From Datura wrightii (Eukaryota > Streptophyta > Magnoliopsida > Solanales > Solanaceae), in assembly GCA_035772735.1 (NCBI GenBank), contig JASDFA010000003.1:104085001-104149000 (forward strand): DNA of 64,000 nt, written 5' to 3'. Shown here piece after piece: positions 1 to 8,823 of the stretch. Each line of letters begins with the position of its first letter. Position 1 is the first letter of the stretch. Position numbers and translations under genes: made by a program. The notes beneath the pieces were generated by a model, which saw only the letters and a program-made list of their open reading frames with translations, was not told where the DNA came from and searched no databases.

Positions 1-508
1 TGGATCGAGCCCCATACAACGTACATCTGATGTCGGTGTACGGTGGGGTGATGTTTAGCTGGCGGAGAACGTGGGCATCTGTGTCCCGCGCTCCAACGAT
101 GGCATTAAATTGCTGGGGTTCCATAGTGACAATCTGCCCTCTGATTTTTATTGTGTGGCTTCTGATGGCCGGGTTCCAATTTGCGTAGAACTCCCGGACC
201 AAATGTAGGTTGCACTCCTTGGGCTCCTGGAATATAAAGCTGAGCCCAGCTGCTTCAATCCTCTGCAAAATACGAGGGAACTCCTGTGCTAGTGGTTCCC
301 GTGCAATATGTTCCTCCGGGAAGTATTTGCTTTCCATATGCTTAGCATACCACTTCTTCCCTTCCTCGGTTACCCCCCTTGTTCCATATTGGCGGCGTTG
401 GCCGCGCGGAACAGCTGGTGCAGCTGGGACTGCGGTGCCCAATCTCATTCTTTTTCTTCCGGTGCCTGAAGTAGAAGCACTTTTGCCCTTATCCTGCCTA
501 CTCGCCAT
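1..508 (-). CDS. A1 ORF2, N-terminal part: Athila 'putative plant transposon protein'
   Basis: An open frame starts at ATG 508-506 (MASRQDKGK...) and continues without a stop for 169 codons to the window edge, so it is truncated by the window. It aligns along its length with A2 ORF2 at 20935-22155. Shared landmarks are a basic Ser/Thr-rich N-terminus, the tract VPRGQRRQYGTR near residues 35-46, the EFYANWNP motif near residue 110 and the NITPPYTDIRCTL motif near residue 155. Proteins of this kind are, to my knowledge, grouped in Pfam as a putative plant transposon protein domain (Transposase_32). They sit where other retroviruses-like elements carry env, but I see no signal peptide or membrane segment. 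Function is unknown. A splice acceptor (ACAG/G) lies 5 bases before the ATG. Unlike the A2 copy, no stop codons are present. Confidence 0.8.
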   Translation of the reverse strand, partial: MASRQDKGKSASTSGTGRKRMRLGTAVPAAPAVPRGQRRQYGTRGVTEEGKKWYAKHMESKYFPEEHIAREPLAQEFPRILQRIEAAGLSFIFQEPKECNLHLVREFYANWNPAIRSHTIKIRGQIVTMEPQQFNAIVGARDTDAHVLRQLNITPPYTDIRCTLYGARS

Positions 509-513
509 TGTAC

Positions 514-1218
514 CTGTCAATATACATAAACAAGCACAATGTCAAGCTAAATACATGCTAACTTCGGCTAGGGTCGGGTTACACAACGTTTACCCCACAC
601 TTAGTCCTTAGCTACTTTTACGAAACTACGGCAAGGATAACTCTATTTACACCAAAGACAACAACTATACAATTTATGCTTAGTGCGTTCACCAAAAATT
701 TCGACAGCATAATGCTTAGCGTACTACTCAGACTTCATACAGCTAGTCCCAATCCTACTATCGCTAACAATTCAACCATCGCACTTAGCAACAAAAATAA
801 CAAATAAAAAAAACAAAGACAAAACATTCTATATACAATCGAATCCAAATAATCAAACCAATTTGCACAATTTTCGCATTTTCCCCAACAATTCGAGAAT
901 TCGTCGTCTGTTAACATTCACACAATATTTACACGACTTAGCTCAATTTACAACCACACCCCGGCATCTAATTCATCAACTTATCAAATAACCCAATTCA
1001 ATTTCAACATCCCATGCCCTAGAATACAATTTTACAATCAAATTCAAATTATTTAGATACTCTACAAGTTCAAACGCTAATTACAACAATCCGAACATAT
1101 ATCAATCACAAATAACTCAACATCATGTTAAATTTCTACTTAGGGTGATATATCTCACCTCACATGCCCAAATTCGACTAAAATCGCCAAAAATTTGAGA
1201 GAAACGAGGAAAACATAC
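514..1218 (-). other. Candidate leader intron before A1 ORF2
   Basis: On the minus strand CAAAG/GTATGT at 1218 is a good plant 5' splice site and TTGACAG/GTACAATG ends at 514, five bases before the ORF2 start codon. The same donor (AAAG/GTATGT) and a similar acceptor bracket 631 nt in A2, and B1 has an analogous 674-nt interval. The interval (705 nt) is AT-rich and codes for nothing recognisable. It contains a PPT-like tract (587-604) and the GAAGTCTGAGTA motif (726-736). Splicing is inferred from conserved position and signals only. Confidence 0.55.
719..743 (-). other. SL1-like motif, A1 (loop GAAGTCTGAGTA)
   Basis: The 14-mer TGAAGTCTGAGTAG is at 724-737 on the minus strand, flanked by GCTGTA and TACGC, which give only a weak 3-4 bp stem (GUA/UAC plus a U-G pair). 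The loop sequence is the one repeated in B1, C1, A2 and D1. It lies about 215 nt before ORF2, inside the candidate intron, the same place as in A2. Confidence 0.5.
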
Positions 1219-1373
1219 CTTTGAGTTGAAGAACCGAAGAAACTTGACGATTTCTTTGCCTAGTAACGTGGCACGTTGGTTGGGGAGGGGGATTTGCGTG
1301 TTTGGTCGCGGAGAGGAGAAGAAATGGGGAGAAAGGGGCAAAAATCGGGGTTAATTTAAAGAAAAACATGCGG

Positions 1374-1568
1374 GTCACCCGGCAACCCGGTGTGACCCGG
1401 CACCAAATATAAGGCAACGTGTCACGGAAGGTAACGCGGAGCCCCTCCTCCGTGACACGGAGCCAACGCGTTGGCTTACTGGAAATTTTAAAAATCCGGA
1501 TTTTGCCTTCAACGTGTCATGGAGGGTGACACGGAGCCCTTCCTCCGTGACACGGAGCCAACGCGCCA
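1374..1568 (-). promoter_or_regulatory. Promoter-like palindrome block upstream of A1 ORF2
   Basis: Two copies of the perfect 7-1-7 palindrome CTCCGTGACACGGAG (1448-1462 and 1543-1557) plus several half or imperfect copies (AACGTGTCACGGA, AACGTGTCATGGA) fill 1411-1568. The same palindrome array lies directly upstream of the TATA box in family A LTRs. Downstream on the minus strand come AT-rich TTATATTT and TTTAAATTAA stretches and then the candidate intron donor. I infer a second, internal promoter for ORF2. Alternatively the block is a copied fragment of the LTR without promoter function. Confidence 0.5.
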
Positions 1569-1812
1569 GTGCACTGTTTCTTCAATTAAATTATTTTTTC
1601 ATACCTTGCCTTTTCCTTCCCGATTCCATGTATATTTTTCTCCGTTAGACCTGAAAATCACCTCACTAAACAAACTTGGTTAGATTAATAGATTTCCCTA
1701 ACTAAAATGAAAAAATATTAACTAAAACAAAAATCTAAACCTAATCAAGAAAATAAAAATAAAAATAAAAATTATTTACACTAAAAAAGAAAGAAAGAAA
1801 AAAAATATTTTT

Positions 1813-1860
1813 CACGGGTTGCCTCCCGTGCAGCGCCTGGTTTACCGTCGCGGCTCGACG
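1813..1860 (-). ncRNA. SL2-SL3 hairpins, A1 copy
   Basis: On the minus strand CGTCG-AGCCG-CGACG (1860-1846) forms a perfect 5-bp stem with a 5-nt loop. After a linker (GTAAACCAGGCGCTG) CACGGG-AGGCAA-CCCGTG (1830-1813) forms a perfect 6-bp stem with a 6-nt loop. The pair starts 10 bases after the stop codon of the zinc-knuckle ORF. In C1 and B1 the SL3 stem is CTTGGG/CCCAAG around the same loop, so the stem has changed on both sides while pairing is kept. A structured RNA role is inferred. Confidence 0.6.
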
Positions 1861-1869
1861 TACCAAGTT

Positions 1870-2805
1870 TCACCGCTTTTTCCTCCTCCTTGAGGATATG
1901 AATTTCACCCCTAATTTCTTCTCTAATTTCCTCTTATGCTCCTGGGGTGGTGGTGAAAAATTGTAAGGACCAAACAGTAGATGTTTTCTTTTGAACTTAT
2001 TGGCCCTTGAAGTGAAGTCATTTCGTTGCTTCGAGTTAGCAAATTTCAGAATATACGGGGCTTGGTCCTCCTGTAGACATTTCTCTATAATCTTGGAAGA
2101 CTCTATTTCTATGTTGTCGACCAAACTTAATGTCGAAAAATGCTTCGAGTGTGGTCCAATCAACCTCAACTCTGAAATTGCATTGTGCTTTACTTCCTTA
2201 CTTGTGTACACCTTTTCAACATCGACATCTATTTCTCCATTAAGGTCAAATGGGAGATATTCTTTCTCTTCTTCCATGAATGGATTTTCTATAGGTATGA
2301 ACCGATCACGGGGACACTCAAGAGATTCTAATTGTTGGGCTTCATCCAAAAATTCACCCTTGTATTCCTCTTGTAGTTCCTCTTGAATAACGGCTAAAAC
2401 TGTCACCTGCAAATTATTACAAGCTTCAGCCTCAGCACACATCTCCGTGAGTTTGACGCTCATCCTGCTTACAGCCTCTGCATTCTCCTTTTGCTGAATT
2501 ATCAATTCTGCCACCGACTCCTTCATTGCTTCTGATTGCTCCAAGAGTTGTTTCATCATGTCCTCTATTTGAACTTGGCGTCCCATGTCCTCACTTTCAA
2601 CATGCCTATACTCAGCAAAAACAACAGAATGATCATAGCGGGGGCTTGGGGGAGGGGAATATGCCTTTGGACAATCACCCCAATGGCCATATTGACACCC
2701 ACATATATTGCACGTGTTACAGTTTTGCCACAAGTGGGGTCCTCCGCAATTCATGCAAGATTCGCCCAAATATGCGTATCCAACATTTATATTCCAAGAT
2801 GTCAT
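1870..2805 (-). CDS. A1 zinc-knuckle and coiled-coil protein (Gag nucleocapsid-like, no capsid)
   Basis: An intact 311-codon ORF occupies the place of gag-pol. I take ATG 2805-2803 (MTSWNINVG...); an upstream TTG-initiated extension of six codons is unlikely in a plant. Residues 17-29 form one CCHC-type knuckle (C-X2-C-X3-H-X4-C) and residues 32-45 a second (C-X2-C-X5-H-X3-C). From about residue 70 to 150 there is an acidic, Q/E/M/L-rich coiled-coil-like stretch beginning with IEDM, which parallels IEDMFKKI after the knuckle in A2 Gag. The last quarter is basic and ends SSRRRKKR. I see no capsid, protease or polymerase motif. The family homology is to the nucleocapsid end of Athila Gag; nucleic-acid binding is inferred. 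Lack of any stop or frameshift is unusual in this window. Confidence 0.7.
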   Translation of the reverse strand: MTSWNINVGYAYLGESCMNCGGPHLWQNCNTCNICGCQYGHWGDCPKAYSPPPSPRYDHSVVFAEYRHVESEDMGRQVQIEDMMKQLLEQSEAMKESVAELIIQQKENAEAVSRMSVKLTEMCAEAEACNNLQVTVLAVIQEELQEEYKGEFLDEAQQLESLECPRDRFIPIENPFMEEEKEYLPFDLNGEIDVDVEKVYTSKEVKHNAISELRLIGPHSKHFSTLSLVDNIEIESSKIIEKCLQEDQAPYILKFANSKQRNDFTSRANKFKRKHLLFGPYNFSPPPQEHKRKLEKKLGVKFISSRRRKKR

Positions 2806-2949
2806 GTCAATGGGGGTATCCAAAAGAGAGAAAAATTAAAATGAACAAAGAATTAAAACAAATACTAAGACCAAGTTGTCAACACTTAAGAAAATAAAAC
2901 AAAAATACAGTAAATTTACACTTAACACAGTTTCACCAATTGCCTAGTC

Positions 2950-2967
2950 TCCCCGGCAACGGCGCCA
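2950..2967 (-). other. Primer binding site of A1 (tRNA-Asp type)
   Basis: TGGCGCCGTTGCCGGGGA on the minus strand, six bases inside the LTR end, is complementary to the 3' end of plant tRNA-Asp (...CCGGCAACGGCGCCA). This primer is typical of the Athila/Tat group and fixes the orientation of the element as minus. Confidence 0.88.
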
Positions 2968-2973
2968 AAAACT

Positions 2974-4408
2974 TGTTCGGTGTGTTATTTGCTATAGGTT
3001 AAAACCGACACGCAAGTGCACGTGGTCAAACAAGTAATAAAGTGGCTAAGTAAGCCAAGTATCGATCCAAGGAGACTCAGGATAAGTAAAATTGACTAAG
3101 TACACTATATTCTTATCTTACTTCTAATTATGCTAACAACAGCGTAACCAACAGTTAAATAAGTTTTTGTTTATAAAATATATATATACTAAAACTATTA
3201 ACAATTATTTACTGTGAATTTAAACTATGGATATGAGCATGCCAAGGTTAAGAACAAGTAATGAATTCGATTATAATAGTAATTTGGTTAATCTCTTCTT
3301 CATGTTGCTAGCCAAGAATAGTAGCCTAGAAATTAAAACTCTCGTATTTAATTTCACTTTAGAATCATAAACCATCCGTCTACATTTCTGTGATCAAATG
3401 CAATTTATGACCTAGCAATACAATTCCGGTTCCTAAATTGACTAATACGGCTTTCAAGTATATTTCTATCAGGAAAGCACATCAAAACCCAATTTTCCCA
3501 AATCAAGTTAAGAACAATACCCTATTAATTCACAACTTTCCAATTTCTTGCTCTCTCGAGTGAAATTGGACTTTTTAGATGTACATTAATATCGGCCACA
3601 CAATAATGCAGTAGAAACAAGAATTAATAGAACAACATAGAAGAAGAAGAAGAAAACCATAAAATTAATAATCAAAATTCATCACAAATGTTCATAACCT
3701 CAGCAAGGAAGAGAATTAGCCACTCATTTGTGGATTGATCATCATAAAACAAGTGTAAATCATGCATACAATTGATAGAAAGAAGAAAGGAAGAGAAGAA
3801 ATCCCTTAGCTTTTTCGTCCCTCAACTGCTTCTAACCCACGTCCTAGCTCCACCAAGTCTGAACTAATTAAAATAAACCTAAGTGTGCTATTTATACTAG
3901 TGGGAAATTTTTCCCGGAATAACAAGCAACGTGTCACGGAGGCCATCGCGGAGCACTGCCTCCATGACACGGCGTGGACACGGACCTTCACTGGAAATCC
4001 AGGGTCCGGTAAAATAGCCTCAACGTGGCACGGAGGCCAATGCGGAGGCCTATCTCCGTGCCACGGAGCTGTCGCGAAGCCACACTGGAATTTGCCATTT
4101 AATTTCCTCTCCAGGCAGTGTGCCTCCGCGATGGTAGCGTGGCACGGCTCCATCGCGGAGCCCCTATACTTTGTGCATTCCAATGTCTTTTCCACGCTCG
4201 CATCCGAGTCCAACTCCGATATTGTTCCAACACGCATTTTAGCTCCTAAAAATCATATTTACCTGCAAAACAAATGCTAATCATGTTGGTTAGTATAAAT
4301 TCATATTTTATTACCAACTACATGAGAATATATACACATTGCACAACAAACAAGACGAAAATGATACGTTTGAGTATCACTTGGGCATATAAATCTGCCC
4401 AAAGATCA
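2974..4408 (-). repeat. A1 5' LTR (family A)
   Basis: A 1435-bp LTR on the minus strand starting TGATCTTTGGGCAG and ending CACACCGAACA, with TG/CA ends. The 3' end contains CACGTGCACTTGCGTGT and the GATCGATACTTGGCTT block that is also at the ends of the A2 and solo LTRs. Inner parts are homologous to A2 LTR throughout. The right flank (4409 onward) is B1 3' UTR. Confidence 0.9.
3889..4170 (-). promoter_or_regulatory. A1 LTR promoter: TATA box and upstream palindrome array
   Basis: TATAAATA lies at 3896-3889 on the minus strand and is followed by AGCACACTTAGG, conserved in all family A LTRs. Upstream of it (3925-4170) are repeated GTGTCACGGAGG, GTGCCACGGAG and CATCGCGGAG units, which are full or half copies of the CTCCGTG-N-CACGGAG palindrome. 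The arrangement of array then TATA about 30-60 bp on is the same in A2, both solo LTRs, T1 and T2. The promoter role is inferred from this position. Confidence 0.65.
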
Positions 4409-5378
4409 CTTTTCATTCCTTTTCTTTTCTTTTCACCTCTTTTGTATACATTTGCATGGGTGTGGGTATTTTCAACTTTTTCAGCATTTTTATTTACTTT
4501 TGAAATTTCTTTTTCAAGATTCTCAAATATTTTTTCATCTCTTTTCTTTTTACCACACCACACCTCATTTTTGACCTTTTTCTCTTTTCTTTCCCTTTTT
4601 CTCGTTCCCACCACTAACTCACCCCTACTCTAGCCACCCTAAACTTAGGTGTTTTTCATATGTTGAGGTTCACGATATCCAAGGAAGGACCAGGGCCAAA
4701 ATAGGTTCATTATAGATAAATGGGTATGGTTCATTGGTTAATCAAAGAAAATATGGGTCAATTAGAGCTCAAAATTGGGATCAAGGGATTCATAGGGTTA
4801 TATAGGCTAAAAGTGAGCTAAACAAAAATGGCCTATGATCATATCCTAACCAACCATCCTTAGCCTATGAAAAGACCAACCAAACAAGTTCTAGATCTTC
4901 TACACAATATTGAACTAGGTACTTCACCTCACTCTCTCATGGCACATGAACTATATTTGCTTTACCTATCTTGTTTACACATGACTTAACAAGATTACTC
5001 ATGCTAATAAGCTAAATGACCTCAAAATATCCATAGAAATCATGCATGCAGTAACAAATACATAGCTAATGCATAAAAAAATTTAAATAGGGTCAATCTC
5101 TTTTCAAAAATCAAAACTTGTGCATTTTCATTGGATGAGTACTCCTAGGTTATTTTCTAATTAAATAAAAATCACAAAAACAAAAATAATAATTCTAAGC
5201 ATTCCGATTCTACTATATAGCATGCCTGAGGGAAAAGAAACACAGTAAGAAAAACCCTCAGACGTATCAAAATTCCCAAAAATAACAAGTACACCCCCTC
5301 CCTTTTTTTTGAAAATTTAGCTTTGTCCCTGAAGCATGAGATAGAAGAACATAGGGAAGGGAACATAGCTGGGGCTAC
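4409..5378 (-). other. B1 3' UTR
   Basis: No gene. The stretch is AT-rich and homologous (in reverse orientation) to the C1 3' UTR at 52473-53390: both carry ACCCATTT..ATAATGAACCT, TTTTGGCCCTGG and GGGTGGCTAGAGTAGGGGTG in the same order. This shared block identifies it as the region between ORF2 and the 3' LTR. It is cut at 4409 by the A1 LTR. Confidence 0.7.
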
Positions 5379-5388
5379 TCAGACTTCA
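5375..5388 (-). other. SL1-type motif at the end of B1 ORF2
   Basis: TGAAGTCTGAGTAG on the minus strand overlaps the last codons of ORF2 (Asp-Glu-Val-stop). Flanks GG/CC give only a minimal stem. It is one of seven copies of this motif in Athila elements in the window. Confidence 0.45.
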
Positions 5389-7423
5389 TCCTGTGGATGA
5401 GGTACCTTCACTGTAATCGGGGTGCTAGCTGTGGCCAGCGGTTACCTCCTTAGCAGTTTTGGCCACTTCAACAGCCTTAGTGTGAATCGGGGCTGAATTG
5501 GGCTGAGGCATGGTGGAGCTGCCCGCTCTCTAGCTCGCTCCTACAACTCTGACATATGTGCGTCATGAGTCTGCAGGCTCTCCACTCTGGCCTTCTTGCG
5601 TTTTCTCCTCTCTTTCGTCCTCTTCTTCCTTCGAATCTTCTCTCCATCATCCTTAATAGCTCTCTTTTTTCCCTTGTCTCCAGAAGCTACCATCGGCTCC
5701 CAATAAGCTGCCAAATCAATCTCCTCGTCAAATTCTGCATCAAGGTCCGAAAGAGTGGGGGCTGCTATAACTGTCGGTTGTCATGATGACAACTCGATAC
5801 TTGATACAAAGAGCCCCCAACTCCTCAGGAAGATTGTTGGTGTCTGTTTGCTCTGCCATCCGTGCATTAAAACAGCAAATTCATGTTGGCGAGCATGTAG
5901 AGCCTGAGCTACTTCATTTATTTCCTCCTTGACCCATGGCTTTACATTTTCCATCATGGCCTGAATCTTTCGCTCTGCCATGGTCAACCATTTGGCCAGC
6001 TTCTAGAGGAAGTCCTGTGGCACCAAAACATGACCTACTGGAGTCTGAGTCTGCAAGCTAGGTGCTGGTGTGGTAGATGTGCTAGGAGCTGCCTTTGAAT
6101 GACCGGAATCGATAGCCGGTGTCTCGCTCTGCTCCTGTGTAATGGGGACATTCACCTGTGCGTCCCCTACTGACTGGACCTAGGGCAGCTTACCGGGTTC
6201 ATCTCATCCCGGATAAGGCCTATATATGCAATCCTCTGGCCTTTAATCAGCCGCTCCTCACCCCGCCATACTAGCACCCCTGCCTCTATACATAGCCTAA
6301 AGAAAAGACTCAAGAATGGGATGGTAGTGCTTACTCCCACTTACCGATCTCGTATGTCATCTACAATGATCCTTGACATGTTGCTTGGATAGCAGCACAT
6401 GATGCATGCCACCAAAGTTGCCCTGTCTGCACTGAGGGTGTTGTCATTGACTGTGGGTGCTAGTCGATGGCGTACTAGTGTCCAGTAGGCCTTAGAAATA
6501 AAATTCAATGAACTCTTGGTAACATGCTTTCCTCTAGCAACCCACTCAACTCCCTCCTTGTCTTCAGCAATCACCTCTACCAGCCATTTTCAACTGCCTC
6601 TGCCTTTCTTGCAAGCCCAGCTGCCTAATCTACTTCTTCGCCTCAACCCTGTACTCATATTTTGGATCATCTGCGTAGGCGGGAACTGTGGTCCATACAA
6701 AATTTGAGCGATAGTCTGCTCAAATATGTCAACCTCTCGACCCCGAACCCCAACACTATCCAGATGAGGCTGGTCTTTTATTTTCTGCCCCTCCTTCACC
6801 TTTATCTTCATGGTGGCCAAATAGTTGGCATAGAACTCCCCGACCAATTCTACAGTATATTGAGCTGGTGTCTTGGCTATCCACTCAAAACCATAGAAAC
6901 TTAATATACGTTTCATCTCCTCAACTTCATTAAGTGAGTTAGTGAGGATCCGTAGCTCTTCCTGGATGCTCCGCCTTGGCTTGTTCTTGGTGGTGAGAGA
7001 AATGCCCTGCTCATAAATCTCTCCAGCTCACAGCACTCTCCACCGGACTGTGCGGTTCTCTCTGGGTAGGGTCTGTTCTTGTGCAGCATCTAGGGCCTCC
7101 TCCTCTGATTCATCGCTGCCACTTGCTTCTCTTAATTGGGTCTCCTCAAACCCTTCTTTTGCATTTGAGTTGTTTCCCGACTTCTGATTATCTCCTCTAG
7201 CTCCATCCTCAAACTAGGGAGCTTAGGTAGATGTGGCAGTGGCTATTCAGCTTGTGCTCTTTCTTTCTCCCCAGTGAATCTAGTTCCATTTGTGTCTGAA
7301 GTGTCTACTTGTAATCCTCAACCAAACTACTAGGGGAGTTTCCTGCTTGCCCAGCCTTAGACTCAGAAGTTTCATCAATTAATATTCTTCGGGTTGTTTC
7401 TTTAGATGCCTTTCACTTATGTG
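5379..7423 (-). pseudogene. B1 ORF2 (Athila plant transposon protein), decayed
   Basis: Minus-strand reading from ATG 7423-7421 (MTHK then an immediate TGA) to a TGA at 5381-5379, about 680 codons with several stops and frameshifts. Recognisable segments are EFYANYLATM near 6830, the stretch VARGKHVTKSSLNFI (6540-6500), RATLVACIMCC and IIVDDIRDR (6440-6341), then RLIKGQRIAYIGLIRDEMN downstream in another frame, and a Glu/Lys-rich MAERKIQAMMENV segment near 5980. These match the plant transposon protein family seen at the same place in A1, A2 and D1, although B1 belongs to a clearly different subgroup. A splice acceptor CTCTACAG lies 8 bases before the ATG. The stop codon is part of the repeated motif GAAGTCTGAGTA. 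Function unknown. Confidence 0.7.
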
Positions 7424-7431
7424 TCATGTAC

Positions 7432-8105
7432 CTGTAGAGAAGAAAGTCAGAATTCCATATTGAGAAAGAAGAATTAGAAAAGAAAGTTTCAGACTCTCAT
7501 CACGGGTCAACAGTACGAGTCATACCAAGACGGTACGGCTCCTATGAAGGCCCAGAAACTAGTGTGATTACTACGACTCACAGGTATGACTTGTACCTCG
7601 AGGGTACGACCCATACCTTGAGTCATCTGATAACCCCCAATATTATTGTTTCTTTGTGCTTTTCCACGACTCATGGTACGACCCGTAGGTCGATTCCACG
7701 AGTCATAGGAAGGACTCATCTTCCTCAACTGGCTTGCCCTGTTCAGATCTTGAGTACGAACACACAGTGCGACTTGTGGTGGCAAACCACGATCTGTACT
7801 GTGGTTCATACCATGTTCTTAACTTGTTCAGTTTTGCAGGGGTTCTCTTTTTCGCAATTTGGGTACTCAGATTTCCCCCAAGTCTAGGCCAAGTATTCAA
7901 TCAAGTTAACCCATACTTATTTCTCCTCACTATCCGTGACTTAAATTTAAAATTTTCATCTTATAGGTGTATTTCAATCAACTTTCAAGGTTTTTCCAAT
8001 TTATACATAGTTCGAAAATTCCCCTGACCATCGAGTGAGTTACAGGGTTTTAGCAACCATGACTTCAAGAAAGTTAATTTTTTGATATTCAAAGCTTTTA
8101 CTTAC
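7432..8105 (-). other. Candidate leader intron before B1 ORF2
   Basis: Minus strand: donor ATCAA/GTAAGT at 8105, acceptor CTCTACAG/GTACATG ending at 7432, 674 nt. Size and position agree with the intervals in A1 and A2. Within it, 7500-7810 holds a cluster of GTACGACTC / GAGTCGTA units like those of the B1 LTR. No coding potential is apparent; the antisense 100-codon frame here is an accident of the repeats. Confidence 0.5.
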
Positions 8106-8274
8106 TTGATGATTCTTTCTTTGACCGGTGATAACAAATGTGGGTTGAGATGTACTAAGTTTGAGCTAGAAATTGCTAGAAGCTTCCTTGCTTTTGAGTC
8201 ACAGGTGTGAGAGATTCATTGTTTAAGGGTTCGTAGTTTGAATTTTTGTTCGTGGGAAGAAGGATCGCACGGGG

Positions 8275-8585
8275 TTTGAGGTTTAAATAGGTGAAGGGCA
8301 AGTTTTAAAATCTAGGTCGAGTCGGGTTATATTTTTTTTTATTTTAACCCATCATGACTCGTACCATGAGTCGTATGAAGCTCCTATGACTCATCCCCTT
8401 GAATTGTAAGTTAAAATTTTAAAAACTTACCTGGGGACCTATGGGTGCATCTTACGATCGGTACCATGTGGGTACGATTCGTGTGATGACTCGTAGGTCA
8501 TAACTTTGAATTGCTTCTCTGGACCTCACCACGACTGCTGCTATGACTCATAGGATGCTATCATGAGTCGTATTGAGAGCCATAG
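8275..8585 (-). promoter_or_regulatory. Promoter-like block upstream of B1 ORF2
   Basis: 8340-8585 contains repeated GACTCGTACC, GAGTCGTATG and CGATCGTA-like units, the same vocabulary as the B1 LTR array at 12160-12390. About 60 bp downstream on the minus strand is CTATTTAAACC (about 8291-8281), a TATA-like box, followed by the candidate intron donor at 8105. This repeats the order array, TATA-like box, intron, ORF2 seen in A1 and A2, but with a different palindrome family. Internal promoter is inferred. Confidence 0.5.
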
Positions 8586-8660
8586 CAGCTACTGTTTTAG
8601 TAGTTTTTTAGCCTCCTATTTTTGTTTTTCCTTCACATTGAGCACACATTAGTTCAATAA

Positions 8661-8823
8661 CTTGGGTCGCCTCCCAAGAAGCGCTTGATTTAACGTCGCG
8701 GCACGACACAGGTGGCCCGATTACTCAGACTTTACCAAGAAACCACTTGGGTTGCCTCTTAAGAAGTACCTTATTTAACATTGCGGCAAGACGCAAGTCT
8801 CTTGACTACTCAAAATTCGTCAA
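8661..8823 (-). ncRNA. Doubled SL1-SL2-SL3 hairpin module, B1
   Basis: Minus strand, first unit: SL1 TTGAC-GAATTTTGAGTA-GTCAA (8823-8802), SL2 TTGCG-TCTTGC-CGCAA (8796-8781), SL3 CTTAAG-AGGCAA-CCCAAG (8763-8746, weakened). Second unit: SL1 CTTGGT-N12-ATCGGG (8739-8716, with G-U pairs, loop AAAGTCTGAGTA), SL2 GTCG-TGCCG-CGAC (8707-8695), SL3 CTTGGG-AGGCGA-CCCAAG (8678-8661). The linker GTTAAAT..AAG is kept in both. The stop codon of gag-protease is inside the first SL1 loop. The module stands where RT-integrase should be. Confidence 0.65.

Larger units (their letters stand above)
1..4408 (-). mobile_element. A1: non-canonical Athila-type LTR retrotransposon, 5' part (family A)
   Basis: Read on the minus strand the order is 5' LTR (2974-4408), tRNA-Asp primer site, a 311-codon zinc-knuckle ORF, the SL2/SL3 hairpins, a promoter-like block, a candidate leader intron and ORF2, which runs off the window. 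The LTR (starts TGATCTTTGGGC, ends CCGAACA) belongs to the same family as A2 and the two solo LTRs. Capsid, protease, RT, RNase H and integrase are absent, so the element must depend on other elements. It lies inside the 3' UTR of B1. The left LTR is outside the window, so the target duplication cannot be checked (right flank CTTTT). Both visible frames are open, making this the least decayed Athila copy here. Confidence 0.85.

Noticed and set aside
210..611. 133-codon plus-strand ORF
   Set aside because: Antisense of A1 ORF2, whose minus-strand frame aligns with A2 ORF2.
1411..1568. CRISPR-like or terminator-like repeats
   Set aside because: Eukaryotic LTR context; unit spacing is irregular and the palindromes match LTR promoter arrays.
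1991..2897. Plus-strand ORFs of 102-131 codons
   Set aside because: Antisense shadows of the A1 zinc-knuckle ORF; no domain features.
3885..4280. 131-codon ORF in the A1 LTR, and its counterparts in other A LTRs (13042-13362, 34307-34627)
   Set aside because: Made by the palindrome array, which is open on both strands; not conserved as protein.
4274..4633. 119-codon Phe/Ser-rich ORF spanning the A1 LTR edge
   Set aside because: Runs across the LTR/B1 UTR junction in T-rich sequence, so it cannot be an old gene.
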